A stretch of 22,309 nt of DNA from a virus. The DNA is taken from the IMG/VR virus record IMGVR_UViG_3300025151_000337, positions 1 to 22,309 of that record; one strand, 5' to 3'. The notes beneath the pieces are model-generated. The model was not told where the DNA came from and did not search any database. It was given only the letters and a program-made list of their open reading frames with translations. This document shows, in pieces, positions 14,729 through 22,309 of the stretch. The translations under genes were made by a program, and so were the position numbers. Positions within the stretch are counted from its first letter, which is position 1. Each line of letters opens with the position of its first letter.

Positions 14729-16632
14729 TGCAAGGAATAATGTCTGGGCTAGAGCCTAAAAATTTAAAAGACGGTGGCTTTCCTGATTTAAGTGGTGACG
14801 GAAAGATAACTCAAAAAGATATTCTTATGGGTAGAGGAGTTATTAAAAAAGCTAATGGTGGTATAGCTGCTTATGCAGACGGTGGGCCATTAGATGTAAC
14901 TAATTTATCTGAAGAAGAATCTCAAATGTTAGAAAACATTTTAACTAAATTATATCTTAGTGACTATGATTCTTTTAGAACGAGAAGATCTCCAGACTAT
15001 AGCAAAATAACAGATGAAGAATATGATTTTTTAATGCGTTACGATAGAGGTAAAGTTGCAAGAGATATGCCTTTGCTTTCAAGATACCAAGAAAGAGTAG
15101 GGTTTTATCCAAGCGGTAAAGCATTTGAAGAGTCTGATGGATTACCTATGAAAGAGTTTGGTGCATCAACAGGTATAGCTATGTTAGCGACAATACCTAA
15201 ACAACTTAGAAAAGCTTTTTACGGAAAAGAATACATGTCTAATCCAATAGAAGAGCGTATAAAAGCAGAAGCTAGAGATATAGCAGATCAAGAGTATAAC
15301 GAACTAATAGGTAGAAAAGACGGAGGCATAGTTAAGCTTCAAGAAGGTGGTGAAATTGAATATGATGTTGAGGGTGGTCCTTTTGGACTAGGTGTTTTTG
15401 ATGAAGATTTTTTGCAATATAAAAATATACCAGGTGATATAACTATAAAAGATTTTACTGATTTTGGTTTTAATCCAGATAGTAAAGTTGATTACGCTCT
15501 TTTGCCTTTATTATTTGTTCCACCAGCGTACGCAGCAGCAAAATTAATAAAAGCTGGTTATGGTGGGTATAAATTAGTTAAAACTTTAAAAAAAATATCT
15601 GAAGCTCAAAAGAAAATTCCTTTAATTAAAGGAACTAGTGGTCCTGCAACTTATGTTCAAGGTCAAATTGGTGCTGAAATTGCAGGTGTACCATCTGTTT
15701 TAGCAGGAGAGGAAATAGAACCAGAAGGAATGAAAAAGGGTGGATTGGCTTTTGGAAGTAAACTGTTCGGTAAAATAAAAGAAAAATTCAAAAAGAAAAA
15801 AGATACAAAAAAAGAAAAAGAAATTACGGATAAAAAACCTGATCCACCTGTAAGCACAATTATTAAAGAAGAAGCAATGCTCCCAGTTACTTTTGGAAAA
15901 AATATTCTTAGTAAAATAGGTGGAGGTAGCCCAACTAGAGGGTTTGTAAGATCAACTTTATATCCAGGTGGCGGTTATGCTGCATACAAATTATTATCAA
16001 GAGATGATGAAGATTCAGAACCTAAGACACGTACGATTACTACTGAAGAATCAACAGAAGTAGAAAAATCAGATAGACTAGGAGACATACTCAGAGAAAG
16101 AACCATGACCATAGCTGCTGAATCAGGCAGAGCAACACCTGTATTCTTTGACTATGTAAAAGCTTTCCCATCTAGTTACATGGAAAAGGTAGGTAGAGAT
16201 CCTGAGTTTGCAAAACAAATGATGGCAGGATTCTTAGCAATGATGAAACCTGTTGCTGGACCTGTGCCTGTAAATCCATTCGTAGCTTTTGGCGAGGCTG
16301 CAATGGCAGAGGGAGTAAGACAAGAAGGTGAAATACCAGATCAACTTAAACTAATACAATCTATAAGCGAAGATCCAGAACTATCAAAAGCTTTCAAAAA
16401 GTTCCAAAGAGAATCTACACAAACACCAATAACTCAAAGACAGGCTAATGCCGCTGCATTAGAAAATATAGTAAAAGAAGAATTGTATGGTAAAGACTAT
16501 GATGATAAAGATAAGGTGATTAGTGTAGCTACTGGTAATGAGTTAAGTAAAAACACTTTATTAGAAATGTATTACGATAGTGGTGAAGACATGAGCGTAT
16601 TATTGGAAAAAGTTGCAGCCTCAGACAACTAA
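14728..16632 (+). CDS. Internal virion protein with EF-hand-like loop and GG motifs
   Basis: The 634-residue product begins (ATG in TAATG overlap) with a calcium-binding-type loop, DLSGDGKITQKD (residues 20-31: Asp20, Ser22, Asp24, Lys26, Asp31), as in EF-hand or dockerin repeats. Gly-Gly elements recur: KDGGF (14-18), KANGGIAAYADGG (41-53), KDGGIVKLQEGG (197-208) and KKGGLAF (336-342). A hydrophobic/amphipathic stretch (about 256-285) and a very Lys-rich segment (about 344-372) follow. The C-terminal third is helical. Position between the 418- and 1321-residue proteins parallels T7 gp15. It is probably part of the internal core or ejection channel; no catalytic motif is seen. Confidence 0.75.
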   Translation: MQGIMSGLEPKNLKDGGFPDLSGDGKITQKDILMGRGVIKKANGGIAAYADGGPLDVTNLSEEESQMLENILTKLYLSDYDSFRTRRSPDYSKITDEEYDFLMRYDRGKVARDMPLLSRYQERVGFYPSGKAFEESDGLPMKEFGASTGIAMLATIPKQLRKAFYGKEYMSNPIEERIKAEARDIADQEYNELIGRKDGGIVKLQEGGEIEYDVEGGPFGLGVFDEDFLQYKNIPGDITIKDFTDFGFNPDSKVDYALLPLLFVPPAYAAAKLIKAGYGGYKLVKTLKKISEAQKKIPLIKGTSGPATYVQGQIGAEIAGVPSVLAGEEIEPEGMKKGGLAFGSKLFGKIKEKFKKKKDTKKEKEITDKKPDPPVSTIIKEEAMLPVTFGKNILSKIGGGSPTRGFVRSTLYPGGGYAAYKLLSRDDEDSEPKTRTITTEESTEVEKSDRLGDILRERTMTIAAESGRATPVFFDYVKAFPSSYMEKVGRDPEFAKQMMAGFLAMMKPVAGPVPVNPFVAFGEAAMAEGVRQEGEIPDQLKLIQSISEDPELSKAFKKFQRESTQTPITQRQANAAALENIVKEELYGKDYDDKDKVISVATGNELSKNTLLEMYYDSGEDMSVLLEKVAASDN

Positions 16633-16634
16633 TC

Positions 16635-19600
16635 ATGCCAATCATTAAGCTACCAGATGGCACAAACCTTTTTGTTCAAAGTAGCAATCCAGAAGATGTA
16701 GAGATAGCTAAAAAAAGATTTCAAAAAAGAAAAGCATCAGGAGGATCATCTGGTTCTTTTGTAGGAGACATAGGCAGAGGTATAGCTGCTGGTGTTGTAT
16801 CCATACCACAAGGTCTTGCTACCTTACCAACCACAGGTATTGATTTACTATTCGATACAAATGTTACAGCAGATGTAAACGCATTCTTTGAAAAGTTTAA
16901 ACCTGAAGTCGATAGCACTGCTGGTAAAACAGCACAACTTATAACACAATTTGGTATTCCAGGTTTAGGAACAGCAAGTGCATTATCTAAGTTAAGCAAA
17001 GTTAAACAGTTGGCTGGAGTTGCTGCAGTAGACGCAGCAGTAGCAACAGATGATGTTGAAACATTTGCAGACATGATTTTTGATGATGAGTCAGATGAAG
17101 AAAGATTACAAAAACTTGAAGGCAGAGATGCTGCTACTGAAAGATTAAAAGAAAGACTACAAGTTTTTGGAGAGACAGCAACTTTTGTATATGCCACTCC
17201 TAAAATTGTAGGAGGCACCATTAAAGCAACAGGTGCTGGATTAGATTTAGCTGCACCTTATATGAGTGCTTTAGCAAAGGCTACCATAAGAGATGGCTCT
17301 GACGGTGTTGCAGCGGCAGCCAAAGCAGACAGAAATTTAGGAGATTGGTTAAGAAAAAACTTTACTTACGGTGGTGCTTTTGAACAGACTGCAAAAAACA
17401 ATAAAGTCATAGCGGATGCTATGCAATCAAAAATGTTATATGCCTCTACTCTTGAAAGAGAGGTTATTGATAACATGGAAAAGATTAGAAAAACAATGGA
17501 AAGAGCATCTAAAGATGGTCGCAAACTAACAGATAAAGATGCCTTAGAACTTACCAAAGCTATATCAGCGTATCGAACACCTTTGTTGGTTGTGGAAAGA
17601 CAGTATCCTAATTTAAAAAGTGTTGCAAAGAAAAAAGCAATAATGAAAAGAATCAGAGAAGATGCACTTAAAAAAATAAAAAGTTTTGAAGGATCAGGAA
17701 ATAAAATAGATTACGAAACATTAGGTGTTAATCCTAATAATTATATATCTAAATTGTTAGAAGAAAACAATGGCTTATTTAGACAAGAACAACAAATGAT
17801 GTTAGAACTTAGCGACCCTAAAGCGGCTGTAACTTCTTTATTAATACCAAAAGAATTTAGAAAAGCTATAGAGAATAACATTGGATACTACGGAACAACC
17901 ATATATAGATCAATTCTTGAAAAAGGTTATAAAGTTCCTAAACAATTAAAAGATAAAGCTGTAAAACAAATAAAAGAAACTTTTAAAACAGATGATAATA
18001 CTGCAAGAGATATATTTTCAAAATTAATTAAAGGATCTCAAGGTGGACAAAAATATGAAACACCTGAAATGTTTGTAGAAAATATTAAGTTTGGACTATT
18101 ACAAGGCAAGGATTTAAAAAACCTACCTGCTGTTAGAGAGGCTATGGGTGAGGTTACACCTTTAAGTTATAAAAATCCTAGTGATTGGAGAAAAGCTTTA
18201 AAAGACGAAGCAACCGCAACATCAGCTACTATGTCTAAACTAGGTTCTCTCGTTGGTAGTGCTAAAACTTTTGCTACCATAAGACAGTTAAATGATGATG
18301 CAATTACACTAGGATCAACTCCATTTTTAAAAACTGCTGATGATTTTGGAGGACAACTTCCAAGAGAAGCAAAAAGAATAGACCCTAAAACAGGTAAGCC
18401 AGAGGTATATAATTCAGGACCTTTAAAAGGTCAAGAAAAACCTGCACCAATTAAACAAACTCTTTTTCTTGATGATGCTAACGGCAATCCAGTTGAGTAT
18501 GTAAAGTTTGGTAAAGAGTCTGGTGCATTGATGGACACCTATGCACCTAGAGTTTTCTTTGATGCAGTTACAGGAGCACGAAAAGATTTTATATCTATAA
18601 TGCCAGTGCCGATTAAAAAATTATATCAAGGGTTGTTAGGATTAAAGTCTTTTGCACAATATGGTAAAACAATATTAGGCCCAACAGCACAAATAAGAAA
18701 CAACACCAGTGTGCCCTTTATGGCACTTATGAATGGCAACCTTGGACCATCTGGTAATTTTATGAACAACTTTAAAATGGCTTTTGCTGGTGCTCTTGAT
18801 CCAAGACAAAAAACTAAATTTACAAAAGAAGTTAGAGAGGCATCAGAGTACGGTCTTATGGTAGGCAGAGGAACTCAGTTACAAGAGATAGCTGATGTTG
18901 CTACCTTTGCTACTGATGATAGTTCTTTGTTGTTAAAACTTAAATCAACTGGTGTTGGAGATACAATCAATAGAATAAAAGGTGTACCAGAAAAAATATA
19001 TACAGGATCAGATAACGCAGCCAGGTTAATAAATTGGAGTGGTGAGCAATCTAAACTAACCAAAGTAATAGCTAAATCATCTGATGATTCTATGATGCCT
19101 GTAGCTTCTGCTAAAAATATGACTGACTCAGATATAGCAAAACTAATTACAGTAGATAAAGATATGGGTGCTGTAGTAAATGTAGGTCAATTAAAAAAAG
19201 CAGGTGACAAAGTTTTAGATAAATTTATAAAAGGAGAAGCAGCTGACATAGCTTTAAATGTAACTCCTACTTATTCGAGAGTTCCTAGAATAGTAAAACA
19301 ATTAAAATACATACCATTTATAGGTAACTTTACAGCTTTCCCTGCTGAAATAATAAGAAACACTGGCAATACTTTATCAAGAGCTGTAAAAGAATTAGCT
19401 AGCAATAATACTGAATTACAAAAAATAGGAGCTAGAAGAATAGCGGGTGGTTTAACTGCAACCGTTGGTATTCCATCTGCACTTACGGCTACAGCGTTAG
19501 CATTGACAGGTGCAGAACAAGAACAAGTAGATGCTTACAAAAGATCATTTGCTGCACCTTGGGAAAAAAATGCAACTATGATACCAACAGGTACAGACTC

Positions 19601-20600
19601 TAAAGGCAACATAACTGGTTTTTATAATTTTAGTTACACCAATCCTTATGATTACTTACAAAGACCATTTAAGGCAGTATCCAATGCCATAGCTAATGGT
19701 AATAGAAATGAAGCTAGTTTAATAAGCATAGCTAATAATGCTTTATACGATTCGATATACGGAGAGTTATTAGATCCATTTGTATCAGGCAGTATAGGTG
19801 CAGCAGCAATTCAAGAGTCTATTGAAGGCAAGACTGCTACAGGAAAAATTATATGGAATGAGTCAGATATGTTAGGAGAAAAATACTATAAAGGAATGTT
19901 ACATACTTTAAATGCAGTGGCACCGACTGCTACTCCATTTAAAATAGAAGTAGATGCAGAGGGAACTCAATTTGTACCTAAAGATTTTACAACTGCGGCA
20001 GCGTCTTTATTTACAGGAGAAGATGGCACGATCAGTCCTAGAGGTAAAGAGATAGATGTAGCAGAAACCTTAGTATCTGCTTTTTCTGGTGTTAAGATAG
20101 CAAAACCACAAATACAAAGATCGTTATATTACAAGGCGGCAGAATCTAAACGAGCTATTAGAGAAACAACTAATGAATTTAATAGATTACTTAGATCAAA
20201 CAATAGAAGAGACGCAGAAGATTTTATTAAAGGATATATTAATACTAATGAGAGTAGATATAACTCATTAAGAACTCTTTATACAGCTATAGAAGATGCA
20301 AGAACTTTAGGTTTAGCTGAATATGAAATAGATGAACAATTAAAAATTGCAAAAGTAGCAGACAGAGATTTAGTTATGTTGGGTATATTTAAACCTAGCG
20401 AGATCAATCCAGATGTGCTTCAGTTTGCTATACAAGGCACAAAAACTAAGTCACCACAACCTGTTCCTATTGGTGGATTAGCGGTAACTGGAGCAGAATT
20501 AACTGGACAATCCTTAAGAGGTCAATTTATACCACCACAAACTAGAGCATCTAGTGTGTTAAGACAAGAAGAAATAGATAAGCTATTAGGAGGCACCTAA
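16635..20600 (+). CDS. Giant internal virion / DNA-ejection protein
   Basis: At 1321 residues this is the largest gene and close in size to T7 gp16 (1318). The N-terminus MPIIKLPDGTNLFVQSSNPE plus a following helix is a short capsid-targeting-like motif I have seen at the start of large marine phage virion proteins. The rest is mostly helical, with a glycine-rich hydrophobic segment (IAAGVVSIPQGLATLPTTGI) near the start and a likely membrane-active segment around residues 935-960 (IAGGLTATVGIPSALTATAL). I find no lytic-transglycosylase motif of the T7 gp16 type. Role in ejection is inferred from size, position and composition. Confidence 0.75.
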   Translation: MPIIKLPDGTNLFVQSSNPEDVEIAKKRFQKRKASGGSSGSFVGDIGRGIAAGVVSIPQGLATLPTTGIDLLFDTNVTADVNAFFEKFKPEVDSTAGKTAQLITQFGIPGLGTASALSKLSKVKQLAGVAAVDAAVATDDVETFADMIFDDESDEERLQKLEGRDAATERLKERLQVFGETATFVYATPKIVGGTIKATGAGLDLAAPYMSALAKATIRDGSDGVAAAAKADRNLGDWLRKNFTYGGAFEQTAKNNKVIADAMQSKMLYASTLEREVIDNMEKIRKTMERASKDGRKLTDKDALELTKAISAYRTPLLVVERQYPNLKSVAKKKAIMKRIREDALKKIKSFEGSGNKIDYETLGVNPNNYISKLLEENNGLFRQEQQMMLELSDPKAAVTSLLIPKEFRKAIENNIGYYGTTIYRSILEKGYKVPKQLKDKAVKQIKETFKTDDNTARDIFSKLIKGSQGGQKYETPEMFVENIKFGLLQGKDLKNLPAVREAMGEVTPLSYKNPSDWRKALKDEATATSATMSKLGSLVGSAKTFATIRQLNDDAITLGSTPFLKTADDFGGQLPREAKRIDPKTGKPEVYNSGPLKGQEKPAPIKQTLFLDDANGNPVEYVKFGKESGALMDTYAPRVFFDAVTGARKDFISIMPVPIKKLYQGLLGLKSFAQYGKTILGPTAQIRNNTSVPFMALMNGNLGPSGNFMNNFKMAFAGALDPRQKTKFTKEVREASEYGLMVGRGTQLQEIADVATFATDDSSLLLKLKSTGVGDTINRIKGVPEKIYTGSDNAARLINWSGEQSKLTKVIAKSSDDSMMPVASAKNMTDSDIAKLITVDKDMGAVVNVGQLKKAGDKVLDKFIKGEAADIALNVTPTYSRVPRIVKQLKYIPFIGNFTAFPAEIIRNTGNTLSRAVKELASNNTELQKIGARRIAGGLTATVGIPSALTATALALTGAEQEQVDAYKRSFAAPWEKNATMIPTGTDSKGNITGFYNFSYTNPYDYLQRPFKAVSNAIANGNRNEASLISIANNALYDSIYGELLDPFVSGSIGAAAIQESIEGKTATGKIIWNESDMLGEKYYKGMLHTLNAVAPTATPFKIEVDAEGTQFVPKDFTTAAASLFTGEDGTISPRGKEIDVAETLVSAFSGVKIAKPQIQRSLYYKAAESKRAIRETTNEFNRLLRSNNRRDAEDFIKGYINTNESRYNSLRTLYTAIEDARTLGLAEYEIDEQLKIAKVADRDLVMLGIFKPSEINPDVLQFAIQGTKTKSPQPVPIGGLAVTGAELTGQSLRGQFIPPQTRASSVLRQEEIDKLLGGT
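20588..20593 (+). promoter_or_regulatory. Ribosome binding site supporting a TTG start
   Basis: aggagg lies within the end of the 1321-residue gene, eight bases before the TTG at 20602. No ATG or GTG in this frame precedes the conserved NKYGAKK motif, so this site decides the start of the DUF1064-like gene. Confidence 0.75.
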
Positions 20601-20601
20601 C

Positions 20602-20931
20602 TTGTATAACAAGTATGGAGCAAAGAAAGTAAGACAAGACGGTTACACTTTCGATAGCAAACTAGAGGCAGCCAGATACAATCATCTTAAAGAACTAGAA
20701 GATCAAGGCCTAATCTCTGACATAGAAGTGCACCCACCTTTCCCATGTGTAGTCAATGACAAGAAAGTATGTCTTTACAAAGCTGACTTTAGATACAAGA
20801 ACATCAATGGCGATGAGATCATAGAAGATACCAAAGGTATGCAGACTCCCATGTTTAGATTAAAAAAGAAACTTGTTGAGGCTTTATATCCTGATGTTGA
20901 GATTATGGTTATAAGTAAAGCTAAAGCTTAG
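20602..20931 (+). CDS. DUF1064-like PD-(D/E)XK nuclease-fold protein (TTG start)
   Basis: The 109-residue protein has the DUF1064 signature: NKYGAKKVRQDGYTFDSKLE, then AARYNHLKELEDQGLISDIE, the acidic YKADFRY (Asp62) and EDTKG (Asp76-x-Lys78). Together with Glu22 these form a PD-(D/E)XK active site. Family members are small phage proteins predicted to be endonucleases acting in recombination or DNA processing; none is well characterised to my knowledge. It begins one base after the giant virion gene with a TTG. Its TAG overlaps the stop of the opposite-strand nuclease by four bases (20928-20931). Confidence 0.88.
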   Translation: MYNKYGAKKVRQDGYTFDSKLEAARYNHLKELEDQGLISDIEVHPPFPCVVNDKKVCLYKADFRYKNINGDEIIEDTKGMQTPMFRLKKKLVEALYPDVEIMVISKAKA

Positions 20932-22007
20932 AAAGGCACACCTGTTTCAACCCAAGGTCTTATACTAGATATTGTTCCATTCAAAAGCTTTCTAACATTC
21001 TCACACTGAGCAATCAGTTCTTTTGGAAAGTTGCTATTGACTATCTCTATTAGCTCCTCACTAGAATAAAAATTATCTCCTGTAGATTGTTTGTCTTTGG
21101 CTACATTGACAAACCTAAAGTCATCTTTCTCATAAACTACAAAGGTATCATCAACTTGTAATACTTTAGCTGGTATTAGTTCAGGTATGTAGTTGTGATC
21201 TGCACAGCCTGTAACTTGTTTTTCTTTGCTTATCACTTTGTTCCACGTAGAACAAATCCACTCGCCTGTTTCAATATCTGGATTAGAAAAACGACAAGAC
21301 CTACAATGTAGTTTCTCAGGCAAAGACCTACCAAGATATGCGGCCTGTTGTTTCTTTGACATGTAGCTACGTATCCTGTAGTCAGTCAATGGTATGTGAT
21401 TCTCTGGTGGTGTCTTGGTCTTTAATATGTTTTCAGCTTTGTCCATAAACATTTCAAACTTTAAGTAATCAAAGTCTATAATTTCTGTGTATAGAGCAGA
21501 ATTGTTCTTGTTATAAACAATAGCTATGCAGTGATCTAGTTTAAACAAGCCCATATACAAATGGATCTGTGCGTCATACTCCTCTGACCAATTACAATAA
21601 CTACCTAGTTTTTCTAGCTTGTTAAAACGATTGTCGTTAGCTGTCTTGAACTCTAGTAGGTATGGTTTGTTTGGTTTAAGTCCGGGTAAATTCTTAGCCA
21701 CACCATCTATGTGTCCTTTCAAATGCCCACCAAATGCTTTGGTTTCAAACTGTCTGCCGTCCTTTTGCACATCGTAGATAGTTGCACCTGGTATCTTGCG
21801 TAGCTTTTCGATCAAGTGATCTTCTACTACATTACCTAAGTCTAGCAACCTAAGAACTCTTGGCTCCCATTCATCAGGCATGAGCCAGCGGTATCGCATC
21901 CAAAGGAGCCTTTGATTAGGATTACCGATACCACTGATGCCCAAATAAAATCTTCGTGGTTGTTTGTTGTTTGTTTCTACTTCATCAAGTAGATGATTGA
22001 TTGTCAT
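20928..22007 (-). CDS. RecB/Cas4-like PD-(D/E)XK exonuclease
   Basis: The 359-residue nuclease-fold protein has RecB-family motifs: G58-x3-Glu62, GHIDG (Asp101), LLEFKTAN (Glu119-x-Lys121) and YDAQIHLY (Gln147-x3-Tyr151). Four cysteines follow at 235, 238, 252 and 268 (C-x2-C-x13-C-x15-C), likely binding zinc or an Fe-S cluster, although Cas4 and AddB use a different layout with one N-terminal Cys. Similar proteins serve as phage recombination or replication exonucleases. It is the last gene of a leftward block, and its start overlaps a small upstream ORF by 23 bases. Its codons appear slightly less AT-rich than those of the virion genes. Confidence 0.9.
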   Translation of the reverse strand: MTINHLLDEVETNNKQPRRFYLGISGIGNPNQRLLWMRYRWLMPDEWEPRVLRLLDLGNVVEDHLIEKLRKIPGATIYDVQKDGRQFETKAFGGHLKGHIDGVAKNLPGLKPNKPYLLEFKTANDNRFNKLEKLGSYCNWSEEYDAQIHLYMGLFKLDHCIAIVYNKNNSALYTEIIDFDYLKFEMFMDKAENILKTKTPPENHIPLTDYRIRSYMSKKQQAAYLGRSLPEKLHCRSCRFSNPDIETGEWICSTWNKVISKEKQVTGCADHNYIPELIPAKVLQVDDTFVVYEKDDFRFVNVAKDKQSTGDNFYSSEELIEIVNSNFPKELIAQCENVRKLLNGTISSIRPWVETGVPF

Positions 22008-22119
22008 TTTGTTTCTCTTTTTTAATTAATTTTTTTTTGGCATACACCTTGTAATGCACCACTAAATTTAATGCTTTGTTTTCATATACAAGAATTTTTT
22101 TTGATTTACCTTTGTTCAC
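21985..22119 (-). CDS. 44-residue basic hypothetical protein, GTG start
   Basis: A GTG at 22119-22117 is preceded by ggag at seven-base spacing. The frame encodes a lysine-rich peptide (MNKGKSKKILVYENKALNLV...KKKLIKKEKQND). It overlaps the partial upstream gene by 14 bases and the exonuclease start by 23. Coupling and the ribosome binding site support it; the very low complexity argues for caution. No family is recognised. Confidence 0.45.
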   Translation of the reverse strand: MNKGKSKKILVYENKALNLVVHYKVYAKKKLIKKEKQNDNQSST

Positions 22120-22309
22120 TTTGTTTCTCCAATATTTTTTCTGCTGTTTCTACAGACTTTTTAATACTTTTTAAACTTTGATTTGATAATTGTTGTAATG
22201 CTCCCCAATAACAATTATATTTTTTAGATAAATATCTACAGGTAGCAATTTCACCTATACCTTGATCTGTATAAGATTTTATTTCTTCTGCAATAATTTC
22301 TCTTGCTTT
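22106..22309 (-). CDS. Hypothetical protein, 5' partial (runs off the window)
   Basis: The minus-strand frame is open from the window end to the stop at 22106-22108, giving 67 C-terminal residues. It is helical and charged (EIIAEEIKSYTDQGIGEIAT, then RYLSKKYNCYWGALQQLSNQ), with a Lys/Glu tail. The IGEIATCRYLSKKYNCYWGAL stretch is vaguely like a helix-turn-helix, but this is not firm. It is the first visible gene of the leftward block. Confidence 0.6.
   Translation of the reverse strand, partial: KAREIIAEEIKSYTDQGIGEIATCRYLSKKYNCYWGALQQLSNQSLKSIKKSVETAEKILEKQSEQR

Noticed and set aside
16721-17221. 166-residue minus-strand open frame inside the giant virion gene
   Set aside because: It is long but Ser/Pro/Val-rich in the manner of antisense frames, isolated, without a ribosome binding site, and opposite a continuous coding region.
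20885-20960. Possible bidirectional terminator at the convergence point
   Set aside because: Only a 4-base stem (aagc/gctt) is present, with no U-tract on either strand.
22008-22110. T-rich stretch considered as a promoter or origin
   Set aside because: It is explained by the A-rich codons of a small minus-strand ORF. No iterons or clear -35/-10 pairs are seen.
1-22309. tRNA, rRNA, CRISPR array or insertion sequence
   Set aside because: No cloverleaf, regularly spaced repeats, transposase motif or terminal inverted repeats were found by reading. The sequence is almost entirely accounted for by coding genes.

Overview
The window is a compact, AT-rich stretch of the genome of an uncultured, probably marine, tailed phage of a Gram-negative bacterium. 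The evidence is the gene content: a trimeric receptor-binding fibre with a self-cleaving chaperone, holin and GH24 endolysin, head-tail and internal-virion proteins, and recombination-type nucleases. Gene spacing fits too, since almost every gene abuts or overlaps the next by 1-4 bases. The three consecutive virion proteins of 418, 634 and 1321 residues recall the gp14-gp15-gp16 ejection-protein order of T7-like podoviruses, and no tape-measure protein is visible, so a short-tailed phage is the best guess. Low GC and familiar marine-phage families suggest a low-GC marine alphaproteobacterial host, possibly of the SAR11 or SAR116 type. The host cannot be fixed from the sequence alone.

Layout, left to right on the + strand: (1) 1-2220, the 3' part of a tail-fibre gene ending in a peptidase S74 chaperone. 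(2) 2222-3858, small accessory genes, including a staphylococcal-nuclease homologue and small membrane proteins. (3) 3839-8656, a striking non-structural cassette: a CsgF homologue, a CsgG outer-membrane secretion-channel lipoprotein, an exported curlin-repeat-like protein, an exported FecR-domain protein whose own C-terminus looks like a curlin repeat, and a CHASE2-transmembrane-class III nucleotide cyclase with an intact catalytic set. (4) 8649-9785, the lysis region: a small membrane protein, a 3-TM holin and a GH24 lysozyme. (5) 9788-20600, virion assembly and ejection proteins interrupted by a GNAT-like acetyltransferase. (6) 20602-20931, a DUF1064-like PD-(D/E)XK nuclease that closes the rightward block. 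(7) 20928-22309, a leftward block with a RecB/Cas4-like nuclease, a very small basic ORF and a partial gene running off the window. The two blocks converge with overlapping stop codons.

The cassette at 3839-8656 is the exciting part. Curli export machinery (CsgF, CsgG), a candidate amyloid-type substrate and a FecR-CHASE2-cyclase signalling pair sit on one strand with no intergenic space. Neighbouring genes overlap by 20, 50, 65 and 92 bases, and three of the exported products have their signal peptides encoded inside the end of the preceding gene. I infer that a phage-made surface or periplasmic fibre system is coupled to cyclic-nucleotide signalling in the infected cell, or serves superinfection exclusion, cell aggregation or an outer-membrane step of lysis. 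The families are well supported by sequence, but the joint function is a hypothesis.

There is no gene-free stretch longer than 300 bases. I saw no tRNA, rRNA, CRISPR array, insertion sequence, attachment site or convincing terminator.
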